Assembly (NCBI GenBank): GCA_964397755.1
Contig: CAYNJY010000005.1
Coordinates: 1 to 64,000, forward strand
DNA length: 64,000 bases
Direction of reading: 5' to 3'
Origin: CAYNJY01 sp964397755
Lineage (GTDB): Bacteria; Patescibacteriota; Microgenomatia; UBA10105; UBA927
Shown: one piece after another, positions 19,481 through 28,215 of the stretch
Layout of the letters: every line of letters begins with the position of its first letter
Numbering within the stretch: the stretch's first letter is position 1
Made by a program: the position numbers and the translations under genes
The notes under the pieces: model-generated
Database searches by the model: none
Seen by the model: only the letters and a program-made list of their open reading frames with translations
What the model was told of the DNA's origin: nothing

Positions 19481-20320
19481 CTAGAGATTCCCCCTCCATC
19501 TCGTCGTAAGGAGTACAACTATAAGGACAAATACCGTTACGAAAAAAAATTCAATAACTGTTTTTTTATACAGCCGTTTACTCAGGTACTGTTGCGCCAT
19601 ACCCTCAAGACTGTACAGCATGGTCGTGAGGAGAAGCGCTCGCATCGTCGAGGGAATAGGCCAAAATGAGAATATCCACCCCACCTGCGCAAGAACAAGC
19701 ACCACGATCGCTGTGAGTTCGCTGACTTCGCGACTGGGCTTTTGACCCAGATCCATGGACCACAGCGACTGAAACACGAGCGGGTAGGCAATGACCACGA
19801 CGAGCATCGTGTTTGCAAACGGACCGAGACGGTATGCCAGAACGGTCTGTGTCAGGAGAAAAAACGAAAGCAGGGTGAGGAGAAATCCAACCGTGTGCGC
19901 AGCGCGCAGCAGTCCAATGGTACGGTTTGCCGCAACATTGTAGATGTTCTCGGTGAGAAGGAGTCCGTACATCCCCATTGCGTACAAGATCGCGATGGGC
20001 AGCCGCGTGAGCCAACGGGTTGGAAGGAGGAAGTAAAAGAGAGCAACTGCGGCCGTAAACAATGTGGGGAGGGTCAGAATGGTCACCCACTCTACCCCGC
20101 CAAGGTCTTCACGGAGCGCGACCGCGGCAAGGCCATAGGTCAGGAGAGAAAGCCCAATGACCATGGGATAGCGAAGATCGGATGACGGGGCGAGCTGTGT
20201 CAAGAGAAGTCCAACGGTAAGGAAAGCGGTCACAAGGACGAACGACTGCCGTTTTGAAAATCTGATATGCCGAGCCCACCGTTTGAGGCTTCGTTCTGTT
20301 TTGGCAAAGAGAAGGCGCAT
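19481..20320 (-). CDS. polytopic membrane protein of unknown function
   Basis: 279 residues with about eight hydrophobic helices and a basic N-terminus (KTERSLKRWARHIRFSKRQ). Recognisable features are LREDLGGVEWVTILTLPTLF and FYFLLPTRWLTRLPIA. It resembles a conserved Microgenomates membrane family (possibly the one catalogued as DUF5656), but I cannot verify that. No catalytic motif. It lies 4 bases downstream of yebC on the same strand. Confidence 0.7.
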   Translation of the reverse strand: MRLLFAKTERSLKRWARHIRFSKRQSFVLVTAFLTVGLLLTQLAPSSDLRYPMVIGLSLLTYGLAAVALREDLGGVEWVTILTLPTLFTAAVALFYFLLPTRWLTRLPIAILYAMGMYGLLLTENIYNVAANRTIGLLRAAHTVGFLLTLLSFFLLTQTVLAYRLGPFANTMLVVVIAYPLVFQSLWSMDLGQKPSREVSELTAIVVLVLAQVGWIFSFWPIPSTMRALLLTTMLYSLEGMAQQYLSKRLYKKTVIEFFFVTVFVLIVVLLTTRWRGNL

Positions 20321-20324
20321 ATCG

Positions 20325-21044
20325 TTAGGCTAGACTGGTGTAGACGCGTTGTACGTCGTCGAGCGATTCGAGCTCATGCGTGAGATCCGCGATCCTGCGT
20401 TCTTCTTCTTCGGATACTGCTTGTGTGGTTCGTGGCATCATAATAATTTCCTCATTATCGACGTTCACCCTCTTCACAGAAAGGTAAGCTTTTACCTCAT
20501 GTAACAGATGAGGTTTGGTAAAGATTTCAAAATTATCCCCCTGCTCGACGACATCATCGGCACCGGCATCGAGTGCCATCTCGACCATTGTATCAAACGT
20601 CTGTCCACTCTTCGGTACGAGGAGGACACCAGCACGGAAAAAGAGATAGGAAACCGCTCCGGGAGAAGCGAGCGTGCCGGATGAGAGCTCCAGGATCGAT
20701 TTGATCGATGCAACCGTGCGCTGCCTGTTGTCTGTTGCTACCTCAATGAGGAGTGGAACGCCACCGGGGCCGAATGCTTCGTAGACGATAGAATCGACCT
20801 TTTCTGCCCCTTCCCCCGCTGCCCGGCCGATCGCCCGCTCAATCGTTTCTTTAGGCATGTTTACTTCACGGGCTCTTTCGATAGCCAGACGCAAGCGGTA
20901 GTTTTTCTCAGGATCAATGAGGCCCCCTCCCTCGCGCACAGCGATCGTGATCGCGCGGCTTGCCTTGGTAAACGCCTGAGACTTTGCCGCGTCGGAGCCG
21001 GTTTTCTGATGCTTGATTTTGGACCACTTGGAATGACCAGACAT
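20325..21044 (-). CDS. yebC: YebC/PmpR family translation/transcription factor
   Basis: About 239 residues from the internal Met (MSGHSKWSKIKHQKTGSDAA), the classical start; the longer upstream frame runs through a heptamer repeat. Family motifs: NMPKETIERAIGRAAGEG and YEAFGPGGVPLLIEVATDN. YebC proteins are reported as regulators and as ribosome-associated factors easing difficult peptide bonds. Broadly conserved in bacteria. Confidence 0.93.
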   Translation of the reverse strand: MSGHSKWSKIKHQKTGSDAAKSQAFTKASRAITIAVREGGGLIDPEKNYRLRLAIERAREVNMPKETIERAIGRAAGEGAEKVDSIVYEAFGPGGVPLLIEVATDNRQRTVASIKSILELSSGTLASPGAVSYLFFRAGVLLVPKSGQTFDTMVEMALDAGADDVVEQGDNFEIFTKPHLLHEVKAYLSVKRVNVDNEEIIMMPRTTQAVSEEEERRIADLTHELESLDDVQRVYTSLA

Positions 21045-21056
21045 GAAAAGGGAAAC

Positions 21057-21107
21057 GGTAAACGGCAAACGGAAAACTTTTCAGTTTACATTTTACCGTT
21101 TACCGTT
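21057..21107. repeat. heptamer repeat plus inverted copy before yebC
   Basis: Units ggtaaac, ggcaaac, ggaaaac at 21057-21077, followed at 21091-21107 by ttttaccgtttaccgtt, which is complementary to them. The two can pair in a hairpin. It lies between divergent yebC and the TPR gene. Confidence 0.7.
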
Positions 21108-21124
21108 GTATTCTATCCCCTCCC

Positions 21125-21154
21125 TTGACTTTTCTCAAGGAAAAACGATACACT
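21125..21154 (+). promoter_or_regulatory. promoter TTGACT-N18-TACACT
   Basis: Good -35 and -10 at 18-base spacing; the -10 ends 7 bases before the ATG at 21162, again leaderless. Confidence 0.65.
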
Positions 21155-21161
21155 GTGCGCC

Positions 21162-21890
21162 ATGGTCAAGGCCACAACTGCTCCCTCAACTGACGCAGCC
21201 ATCAGTGCAGCACTCTCCCGCGACTGGAAAAGGGCAATCGACGTAAATGCTAGTATTCTCAAGAGAGATAAAAAAAACATCGATGCTTTAAAACGCCTCG
21301 GTTTCGCTCTCCTTATGTCTGGGAAACTCGCCGAGGCGAAGAAAACATTTCAGAAAGTGACTCGGGTTGATCCGTATAACCAGATCGCGCTCAAAAACCT
21401 ACGCAAGCTCGCGACTGTCCGACAAAAAGATATAACAAGAGCGAGCACGTCACAGATGTCGCCGATGCTGTTTCTCGAAGAACCCGGAAAAACAAAACTC
21501 GTTGATTGTGTGCACTTGGCTCCGCTGCCGGTCCTCTCGTCGCTGTGCCCAGGGAATGAGGTGGTCTTGAAAACGAAAAACTACACGGTGGAGCTCCGTT
21601 CAGCAGGAAACGCGTATCTCGGTGCGCTTCCTGACGATCTTTCATTTAAACTTCTGAAACTCATCGCGGCTGGCAATCGCTACCAAGTGGTCGTGCGGTC
21701 TGTGAAGAAAAACGTTCTCACGGTGATTATTCGAGAAGTGAGCCGAGGCAAGCGATTTTCCCACCAACCGTCGTTTGCAACGGGTACGAACTACCTTCCC
21801 TACAGCCGCGAAGCGTCTCGTTCCGACGACACTCCGGACGTGACACCAACCGGTGAAGAAGACGACCAGAAAGAAAAAGAAGAGGTTTAA
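21162..21890 (+). CDS. TPR-repeat protein with possible HIRAN-like domain
   Basis: 242 residues. The N-terminal half is two TPR-like helical pairs (RDWKRAIDVNASILKRDKKN and ALKRLGFALLMSGKLAEAKK). The middle (LCPGNEVVLKTKNYTVELRS, then YLGALPDDLSFKLLKLIAAG) has the strand order of HIRAN-like domains, which bind DNA ends; this is a weak structural guess. The tail is acidic (GEEDDQKEKEEV). No signal peptide. It converges on the LytR_C gene with a 4-base overlap of the coding ends. Confidence 0.6.
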   Translation: MVKATTAPSTDAAISAALSRDWKRAIDVNASILKRDKKNIDALKRLGFALLMSGKLAEAKKTFQKVTRVDPYNQIALKNLRKLATVRQKDITRASTSQMSPMLFLEEPGKTKLVDCVHLAPLPVLSSLCPGNEVVLKTKNYTVELRSAGNAYLGALPDDLSFKLLKLIAAGNRYQVVVRSVKKNVLTVIIREVSRGKRFSHQPSFATGTNYLPYSREASRSDDTPDVTPTGEEDDQKEKEEV

Positions 21891-22831
21891 GGGTTCCTTG
21901 GTTCGAAGGTTCGCGCGTACCCCTGTCCGACGCGCAGCACTATATCTGCTCGCTCTGGATGCTCACCACGAACTTCCTGGCAGCGAAAAGTATCACGGAT
22001 AAGTCGTGCCGTCTTGCTTGTCAAACTCGCTTTTGTGCCTGTCGCGCTGCAACGTTCAAGCGCAGTCGGATCATTCCCGACGGTAACGACCACCGCACCC
22101 AGATGGGAAAGTGTGCGTGCAGCCCGTTCGGCTAGGCCCGGTATGGACGTTGTGTTATACACGGCAACGCTGAGTCCTTCCGCCCGGACATCTGGATCTT
22201 CAAACTCATGCCCAATTACGCCGTCTATGGCCTCTCGATCGACACGGAGTTGAAACGTTTCCCGATCACCCTCTGACTCGGGGGGTATAACAGCCGCAAT
22301 AGCAAGGCTCCGTAATTCCGAACCAGAGGCCTTCTGTGCCGTGAGAAAGGCGCGCGACGACAGGTTCGTTTCGTAGTTTCGCCAAAGAAAGTGAAGCAGA
22401 CTTCTCGAAGTGAGGTACCGGTCGACCGCTTCGCGAGGGTTTCCGAAGGTCGGAATGTCACCAATCTTTGGCCCTATGTACCACGAAATGGGAAGGCCTA
22501 CCGCCTCAGAGACGCTCAGGCGCAAGAGGTCTCCACCGAGCTTCTCAATACTCCCAAGCTTCCAGAGGGCAGAGAGGCTGTAGCTCCCGTATCCGTAGAC
22601 CGCATCAATGGTAGTCTCTGTTGGGAGCGCGAGGGCAGTGGCGGCCTCATCGCCTTGCCGAAACGACCAAATCACCATAGGCTCGCCGACGAGAAGAATC
22701 GTGAGTCGGGCCGGAAGTCTACTCAAAAGCCACGCAGCGAGGAAAAACGCTCCGATGGGGAAAAACGTGGCGAAGAGAAATAACGCGCTCCGGCGTTTCT
22801 GTTGATGGACGCGTGGAAGAGCTCTCCTCAT
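21887..22831 (-). CDS. membrane-anchored protein with LytR C-terminal domain
   Basis: 314 residues. A basic N-terminus and one signal-anchor helix (RRSALFLFATFFPIGAFFLAAWLL) place the rest outside. The C-terminal segment (LSVAVYNTTSIPGLAERAART, HLGAVVVTVGND) is typical of the LytR_C domain found in envelope proteins. The central region has no catalytic LCP motif that I can see. Probably an envelope or cell-wall associated protein. It follows a 48-residue ORF by one base. Confidence 0.7.
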   Translation of the reverse strand: MRRALPRVHQQKRRSALFLFATFFPIGAFFLAAWLLSRLPARLTILLVGEPMVIWSFRQGDEAATALALPTETTIDAVYGYGSYSLSALWKLGSIEKLGGDLLRLSVSEAVGLPISWYIGPKIGDIPTFGNPREAVDRYLTSRSLLHFLWRNYETNLSSRAFLTAQKASGSELRSLAIAAVIPPESEGDRETFQLRVDREAIDGVIGHEFEDPDVRAEGLSVAVYNTTSIPGLAERAARTLSHLGAVVVTVGNDPTALERCSATGTKASLTSKTARLIRDTFRCQEVRGEHPERADIVLRVGQGYARTFEPRNP

Positions 22832-22832
22832 C

Positions 22833-22979
22833 TCACCATTCTTTCTTGCCCTTTTTGATGATCTCTACCTGAGGCATCTGCCACCCAGTGGTTGAGAGCT
22901 GCTTCTGGGCCTTCTTTTCCAGCTCGCTTTTCTTGTATTTCTTCTTGTCTCCCTTGTAGAACCCGCTGTAGTTAGCCAT
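22833..22979 (-). CDS. 48-residue basic hypothetical protein
   Basis: The ATG at 22979 opens MANYSGFYKGDKKKYKKSEL and ends KKGKKEW with a TGA one base before the next start. It is Lys-rich with an aromatic N-terminus. Co-linear and tightly spaced between the antiporter gene and the LytR_C gene, which argues for a real gene. A TACAAT box lies upstream. Function unknown. Confidence 0.65.
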   Translation of the reverse strand: MANYSGFYKGDKKKYKKSELEKKAQKQLSTTGWQMPQVEIIKKGKKEW

Positions 22980-22998
22980 ACTCTTCCCTATTGTAGAA

Positions 22999-24846
22999 CT
23001 ACGTTCTTTTTAATTCAACCCGCNNNNNNNNNNNNNNNNNNNNNNNNNNNNNNNNNNNNNNNNNNNNNNNNNNNNNNNNNNNNNNNNNNNNNNNNNNNNN
23101 NNNNNNNNNNNNNNNNNNNNNNNACCCAACCCCGTGCTCGATTTTGAGGCGGCTGACTTTGCCCGTGATCTCCTCTTCGGGCACACCGTAGTCTGTGAGG
23201 AGCCGCGACGCGATTGAGATGGCTGCCTCAAACTCCGGCTGGATGACAGCGTGGACGCCGAGTGCCTTCAGGTGTTTCTGATCCTCCTCGTGGTGCGTCC
23301 GGCAGATGATTTTTATCCGTCGGTTAAGGGAGAGCGCGTGGCCGATGACGAGCTCCTGCGTATGGCGGTCAGGAATCGCAACCACCAAGGCGCGGGCCCG
23401 GTCTACCTGCGCGAAGTCAAGGACATCCTTATCCCCCGGGTCTCCGTAGAGGACCCCGATCCCCTTCTCCGCCAGCTGGCGGACCGTCGCGTGGTTATAG
23501 TCAACGACGAGAAAAGGAATTCCTGCCATCTCCAGCGCCCTTCCGATATACTTTCCGACGCGGCCGAAGCCGCAGATGACGACGTGGTTTTCAATGGGTA
23601 ATCCCTCCGGAGTAAGAACGGGCTCCTCCCGATCGGCAAAGAGCTTGGGAAATCTCCCCATGAGGCGACTCGCCACAGCAAAGAGAGACGCGCTCTGTGT
23701 CATAAGCGGCGAGCTTATGCAAATGGTGAGAAACGTCACGGCGGTAAGAAGAAGCGCGTCGCTGTCGGTTAGCGCGCCGAGCGCCGTACCTTCGCGGCCG
23801 ATGATAAAGCCGAATTCGCTCACCTGCGTCAGGGAGAGGGCCACAAAAAATGCCGCTTTCCGATGGTAACTCAGAAAACGCATGAGAAGGAGTATGAGGA
23901 CGAACTTTCCGACCATAACCGTGGCAGTAAGCCCCGCGATGAGCTTCCACGCGCTCAGGAGAAAGCCGAGCGGCAGGACCATCCCGAGCGACACGAAAAA
24001 CACGACCGCAAACAGGTCTCGAAGTGGTCGAACTTCGGCAAACACCGCGTGGTTTTGACTCGTTTCGGCAACGAGAAGCCCAGCGATGAATGCGCCGAGG
24101 GGGGCTGACAGCCCGAACGCGTACGTCACCATCGCAGTGACAAACACGAGGCCGATGGTCGAAAGGAGAAATAGTTCGCGGCTTTTGAGTTTCACGACCG
24201 CCGCAAGAAGTTTCGGGACGCCGTGCCGACCGAGGTACAAGACAACCGCAAGAATAACGCCGGCTTTGAGAAGGCTTCCTGCCATGATCCCGATCGTTGA
24301 AAGAACGCTCCCGTCTCCTTGGCTTACCCTACTAATAGATGTGAGAAACACCATGAGGGGAATCACCGCCAGATCCTGAACCACAAGCCAGCCGGTTGCC
24401 GCTTCTCCCGGAACCGTATCAATCTCGCCGCGCTCGGAAAGAATTTTGAGAACAACCGCGGTTGACGAGAGGGCCGAAGCCGAGGCGATAAAGAGCGACG
24501 GGATAAACGGAAGACCGAGAGAGAGGAGAAAACCTAAAAAGAGGAGCAAACTTCCGACGACTTGGAGTGCCGCTGCCCACGAAACGGTACCGAGGATTTT
24601 GCGCAGCCTATGGAACGAAAACTCGACCCCCAGGGTAAACAGAAGCAACGTGACTCCGGCATCGGCAACGACGGATACGAGGCTATGATCAACGAACCGG
24701 GGCAGGAGGTTTCCGACAATGATGCCGCCAGCGATGTAACCCAAGATAAGTGGCTGCTTCAAGCGCCAGGCAATGGCCCCACCGCCGAGCGCCGCGGCGA
24801 GAATAAGGAGAAGAGTAGTGATGAGTGAAAACGATGCTGGTGTCAC
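22999..24846 (-). CDS. Kef/CPA2-type cation:proton antiporter with TrkA-N domain (contains 100-N gap)
   Basis: The N-terminal part has about 12 helices of the Na+/H+ exchanger fold, with the family segment ASASALSSTAVVLKIL. The C-terminal part is a Rossmann TrkA-N (RCK) domain: HVVICGFGRVGKYIGRALE and VLYGDPGDKDVLDFAQVDRA. It likely moves K+ or Na+ against protons. The end of the gene is split by a scaffold gap (23024-23123); only RVELKRT and the stop remain beyond it, so length and C-terminus are uncertain. GTG start overlaps the rluA stop by 4 bases. Confidence 0.88.
   Translation of the reverse strand: MTPASFSLITTLLLILAAALGGGAIAWRLKQPLILGYIAGGIIVGNLLPRFVDHSLVSVVADAGVTLLLFTLGVEFSFHRLRKILGTVSWAAALQVVGSLLLFLGFLLSLGLPFIPSLFIASASALSSTAVVLKILSERGEIDTVPGEAATGWLVVQDLAVIPLMVFLTSISRVSQGDGSVLSTIGIMAGSLLKAGVILAVVLYLGRHGVPKLLAAVVKLKSRELFLLSTIGLVFVTAMVTYAFGLSAPLGAFIAGLLVAETSQNHAVFAEVRPLRDLFAVVFFVSLGMVLPLGFLLSAWKLIAGLTATVMVGKFVLILLLMRFLSYHRKAAFFVALSLTQVSEFGFIIGREGTALGALTDSDALLLTAVTFLTICISSPLMTQSASLFAVASRLMGRFPKLFADREEPVLTPEGLPIENHVVICGFGRVGKYIGRALEMAGIPFLVVDYNHATVRQLAEKGIGVLYGDPGDKDVLDFAQVDRARALVVAIPDRHTQELVIGHALSLNRRIKIICRTHHEEDQKHLKALGVHAVIQPEFEAAISIASRLLTDYGVPEEEITGKVSRLKIEHGVGXXXXXXXXXXXXXXXXXXXXXXXXXXXXXXXXXXRVELKRT
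23024..23123. other. scaffold gap (100 N)
   Basis: Exactly 100 N, a placeholder of unknown true length, inside the 3' end of the antiporter gene. Confidence 0.99.
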
Positions 24847-25697
24847 AAATTAGTCGGATGTGTAGATTTGTAGATTATGCTACTCATATCATCCGGTATC
24901 GGGGCTTCGACCGCAAGAGGGGTGCCGCTCACCGGATGGCGGAAGGAAATCTTCCACGCGTGGAGCATCACCCGCGGCGCCCACGTGCGATCGGCTCGAG
25001 ACACTTTGCGCCCGGCGTAGAGATAGTCTCCGACAATGGAGTGATTGATGTACTTAAGGTGGACCCGAATCTGGTGCGTGCGTCCGGTTTCGGGATAGAG
25101 TTCCACCAACGAAAGCAGTAAATTCCGGGAATCCTTTGGATTCCCGGAATTGTGTGGAGCAGGAAACGTTGAACGAACAGTATATTTCGTCACCGCTTCT
25201 CTCCCTCCCGGGACGATGCCGAATCGTTTTCGATTCCAAGGAAGTCTCCCCACGGGTGCTCTGATCTCTCCTTCGGGAGGTACAAGTTTTCCGTGTACAA
25301 TCGCCAGATACACCTTTTTAACAAGCCGTTCCTTAAACTGCCGCTGGAGATTGGCAAACGAGTCAGCCGTCTTAGCGATGAGTAAACAGCCAGATGTTTC
25401 CTTATCCAGCCGGTGCACTATCCCGCTGCGGTCGAAAAAATCACAATAACCAATGCTCAATGACCAATGAGAAGGATCAATGCTCTTCTGGATATTGTGA
25501 TTTGCCTGCCCTGAGCCGATTCGGTCTGAGCTCACGGTCGAATGACTTGTCGAATGGGGGATTTGGGATTTGAAGTGGGCCTCCGCCCAATCTTGAACCG
25601 TTGTTCCCTTCACCGACTGCGCTCGGTTGACGACCACACCCGGAGGTTTATTGACAACGAAAAGGCTTCCGTCCTCATAGAGTATTGGAATATCCAT
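24843..25697 (-). CDS. RluA-family pseudouridine synthase
   Basis: About 284 residues. The catalytic motif HRLDKETSGCLLIAKT is present, as are the N-terminal LYEDGSLFVVNKPPG and the C-terminal GRTHQIRVHLKYINHSIVGD. It isomerises uridines in rRNA or tRNA. About 40 residues between AEAHFK and GIVHRLDK are extra. Their DNA (25441-25575) is a patchwork of heptamer repeats and an SSGQA-type insert. The ATG at 25697 gives the natural start MDIPILYEDGS. Confidence 0.9.
   Translation of the reverse strand: MDIPILYEDGSLFVVNKPPGVVVNRAQSVKGTTVQDWAEAHFKSQIPHSTSHSTVSSDRIGSGQANHNIQKSIDPSHWSLSIGYCDFFDRSGIVHRLDKETSGCLLIAKTADSFANLQRQFKERLVKKVYLAIVHGKLVPPEGEIRAPVGRLPWNRKRFGIVPGGREAVTKYTVRSTFPAPHNSGNPKDSRNLLLSLVELYPETGRTHQIRVHLKYINHSIVGDYLYAGRKVSRADRTWAPRVMLHAWKISFRHPVSGTPLAVEAPIPDDMSSIIYKSTHPTNL
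25444..25575. repeat. repeat-built insertion in the RluA gene
   Basis: Four heptamers (caataac, caatgct, caatgac, caatgag) at 25444-25471, a region resembling the SSGQA insert near 25505-25525, and two heptamers (atttggg, atttgaa) at 25561-25574. All are in frame and absent from typical family members. Confidence 0.65.
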
Positions 25698-25718
25698 GAA
25701 GTCAATTAGCACATGGAG

Positions 25719-26081
25719 TTATTTCTTCTTCTTTGCTTCGCAGGTGAGGCACAAGGTAGCCGTGGGCACAACCGCGAGGCGATCGGTATCGATCATCTCT
25801 GCGCAGCTCGTACAGAACCCGTAAGACCTATCGGCTAACCGTAAGAGCGCTCTCTCGATCGATTCTTTTTGTCTCGTAAGCTCCTCGATAATCGCCGAGA
25901 AGCGATCGTGACTTGCTTCCTCGCTTGCTTCGGTGTCTGAGGCAGCATTGTCATTCACCCGACCCGGGTCTGAAAACGGATCCTGCGCACGCAGCTCATC
26001 GATTCGGCCCGCGACTCTCTTTTTTTCTTCCCCGAGCGCTTGCTGAATCTCAGTGAGAACCTCGCTTGGAAATTTTTTCAT
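25719..26081 (-). CDS. DksA/TraR-type zinc-finger protein
   Basis: About 120 residues from the internal Met (MKKFPSEVLTEIQQALGEEK). A coiled-coil N-terminal region precedes a C-terminal zinc finger with CTSC and CLTC in the spacing of the DksA/TraR family (YGFCTSCAEMIDTDRL). The Asp pair expected at the coiled-coil tip is not obvious. Likely an RNA polymerase secondary-channel regulator. It overlaps the end of lgt by 32 bases. Confidence 0.85.
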   Translation of the reverse strand: MKKFPSEVLTEIQQALGEEKKRVAGRIDELRAQDPFSDPGRVNDNAASDTEASEEASHDRFSAIIEELTRQKESIERALLRLADRSYGFCTSCAEMIDTDRLAVVPTATLCLTCEAKKKK

Positions 26082-26889
26082 ACAGAGTACTCCATCCTTG
26101 GGATACAACCGCCCGGACGTTTCGAACGTACGGCCGGAGAACTTCCCTGCCTCCGCCTCGAACGTAAAGAGCGCCCACTGACTGCGCAAAAAGTATCACG
26201 AGCGCCCATTGGTTGACGCTCACATTCCAAAAGTATACACGAGATTCCTTAAGAAGTTCAAGAAGAAACATCCCGATACTATAGAGGAGAAAAAACCACA
26301 CGCCGACGAGGCCATACGACCATTGTTCCCGATCCGCGCGCTTGTCGATCGTTCGCATAAGAATGACAAGAAAAAGAAGAAAAATCATCTCGTATATCTG
26401 AACAGGATGACGACGGCCGACGTGGCCCGCATAGCGGATCGCCCATGAGAGTGACGAGATCGTACCGACTTCTGTGCCGTCAAGAAGCGACCCAACTTTC
26501 CCGACGATAAGCCCCGCGGGGAGACTTATGGCAAATGCGTCAAGGATATGTCCGAAGCGCACTTTCAGTCGACGCGCTCCGTACATCATGGTGAGAAGAG
26601 CGCCGAACAACGCTCCGAACCATGAAAGTCCCGGCTGCACCCAGATGGTAATGATCCGAAGGAAACTCCCGGAAAACAGCTCCCAGTGCAACGCAACAAA
26701 CACGAGCCGGGCTGCCACAAACGCCATGATTGTTCCATAGAACATGAGGTCAAAGACGCCCTCTTCACTCGTGCTCTCGTCACGAAGCTTCCGCCAAAAG
26801 AGAAAGGACGCAAGCGACCACGCCATGACAAGAAACACGCTCAGGCTATAGAGATGAAACGAACCGATCGAAAGAAGTATGGGTAGCAT
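26050..26889 (-). CDS. lgt: prolipoprotein diacylglyceryl transferase
   Basis: 279 residues, about seven helices. It transfers diacylglycerol to the Cys of lipoprotein lipoboxes. The conserved segment RHPVQIYE, the glycine-rich PAGLIVGKVGSLLDGTEVG and a periplasmic Arg/Glu arrangement fit Lgt. The C-terminal extension after the last helix overlaps the dksA-like gene. Implies that the cell makes lipoproteins. Confidence 0.88.
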   Translation of the reverse strand: MLPILLSIGSFHLYSLSVFLVMAWSLASFLFWRKLRDESTSEEGVFDLMFYGTIMAFVAARLVFVALHWELFSGSFLRIITIWVQPGLSWFGALFGALLTMMYGARRLKVRFGHILDAFAISLPAGLIVGKVGSLLDGTEVGTISSLSWAIRYAGHVGRRHPVQIYEMIFLLFLVILMRTIDKRADREQWSYGLVGVWFFLLYSIGMFLLELLKESRVYFWNVSVNQWALVILFAQSVGALYVRGGGREVLRPYVRNVRAVVSQGWSTLYEKISKRGSH

Positions 26890-26900
26890 AGGATGAAGAT

Positions 26901-28178
26901 TTAAGATTTACGTAGTACTGAAAGTTTATTATACCTCATTCGGTAGATGCCGTAGATGAGAATCACCAGTCCCAAAAGAAGTATTACCTTCCCGACTCCT
27001 ATTCTGTCTGCCAAAACCCCGCCCGCGACCACCGGTAAAATCCCGACGCCGCCGACAGCAGTCGCAAGAAGCCCGTAGACTTTCCCCCGCATCTCTTCTT
27101 CTGCCTGCCGCTGGAGCGTCGTATTGGACGGTACGTCAAGAAAGCTATTGGAAACGCCGAGGAGAAAAAATAACGCAACCACTATCGGCAGAAGTACCGC
27201 TGGCGAGGAGAGACCAAAGAGGTGAAGATGGGCAAGACGGACCGTAATCGCAATGAAACAAAGGAGAATGCCTGCAGAAAGTATGCCGATCCGGGTAAGC
27301 TGCTCGGGCACTACACGGGGGCCGGAGCTACCGACCCAGAGGGCGCCGACGATGATCCCAATGACGACCGGGCCGATGATCACGACAGAAGCATCCCGAA
27401 CGTCGATCCGAAGAAGCGTGTCGGCAAATCCCGGGCCGAGGGTGCCGAGAACGGCGATCACGACCTGCGTCGCGGTGAGAAGGACAAGGGCATCAAAAAG
27501 AACTTCCGTTTTTTTAACGTACCGGATGCTTTCCGACAGCCCTGAGGCGATGCGTCCGAAGAGGTAGCGGAGGCTATGGGAGGCAATCTTTCGAAGCGAC
27601 GCGATGCCCTCGCCCTGCGCGGGAATGCGCCGGACATTCAGCGCAGCAAGAACGAATAAGCTTGACACAACGACGAGCGACCCGCGCGGGCCGAAAATTC
27701 TCAGGACGGGGCCCGCGAGAACAAAACCAATTGCCATGCTGCCGTAGTAGGTAAACGAAAAAAGACTGTTAGCGGTCACAAGAAGATTTTTGGGCACGAG
27801 CTTGGGGATCGTCGGCGCCTCCGCCGGCACGTAGAACTGGTTGATGAGCGCATGGCAAAACAGAAACAGGTACACGAGCGTCGTGTTTTCGCTGAAAAAA
27901 ATGAGGCTGGCCGCAAGGATCGCGCGGCTAATGTCACACACTATGAGAACGATCCGCCGGTCCAGCCGGTCGACGATGACCCCGCTTATAAGGCCAAAAA
28001 GCACCGCGGGGATGCCGTACGCGAGGAAGATCCCGGAGACGGCTGTGTTACTTTTTGTGTTTTGGTAGACCACAAGCGCAAGGAGAAAGAGGAGTGTGTT
28101 GAGGGCAAACATCGAGCATATCTGCGCAAACCAGAGTGCTCGGAACGGTCGGATGGCAAGAACGTCGCGTACTGACAT
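26901..28178 (-). CDS. MFS transporter
   Basis: About 425 residues, 12 predicted helices, from MSVRDVLAIRPFRALWFAQ. The MFS loop 2-3 motif appears as GVIVDRLDRRIVLIVCD and a related segment as AGGVLADRIGVGKV. Resembles the group of enterobactin/macrolide exporter-like MFS proteins; substrate unknown. Divergent from the 28216 gene with only 37 bases between starts. Confidence 0.85.
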   Translation of the reverse strand: MSVRDVLAIRPFRALWFAQICSMFALNTLLFLLALVVYQNTKSNTAVSGIFLAYGIPAVLFGLISGVIVDRLDRRIVLIVCDISRAILAASLIFFSENTTLVYLFLFCHALINQFYVPAEAPTIPKLVPKNLLVTANSLFSFTYYGSMAIGFVLAGPVLRIFGPRGSLVVVSSLFVLAALNVRRIPAQGEGIASLRKIASHSLRYLFGRIASGLSESIRYVKKTEVLFDALVLLTATQVVIAVLGTLGPGFADTLLRIDVRDASVVIIGPVVIGIIVGALWVGSSGPRVVPEQLTRIGILSAGILLCFIAITVRLAHLHLFGLSSPAVLLPIVVALFFLLGVSNSFLDVPSNTTLQRQAEEEMRGKVYGLLATAVGGVGILPVVAGGVLADRIGVGKVILLLGLVILIYGIYRMRYNKLSVLRKS

Positions 28179-28180
28179 AG

Positions 28181-28209
28181 TTGCGTCTGTCGCAATCATA
28201 GCATACAAT
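28181..28209 (+). promoter_or_regulatory. promoter TTGCGT-N17-TACAAT
   Basis: 17-base spacing; the -10 ends 6 bases before the ATG at 28216 (leaderless). It overlaps the upstream region of the divergent MFS gene. Confidence 0.65.
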
Positions 28210-28215
28210 TCTTCT

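Noticed and set aside
19388..19669. 93-codon plus-strand frame at the end of the gene-free region
   Set aside because: Most of it is antisense to the membrane protein gene; low-quality composition and no start signal.
23000..23130. Frameshift or alternative C-terminus of the antiporter
   Set aside because: The region is interrupted by N's of unknown length, so nothing can be concluded.
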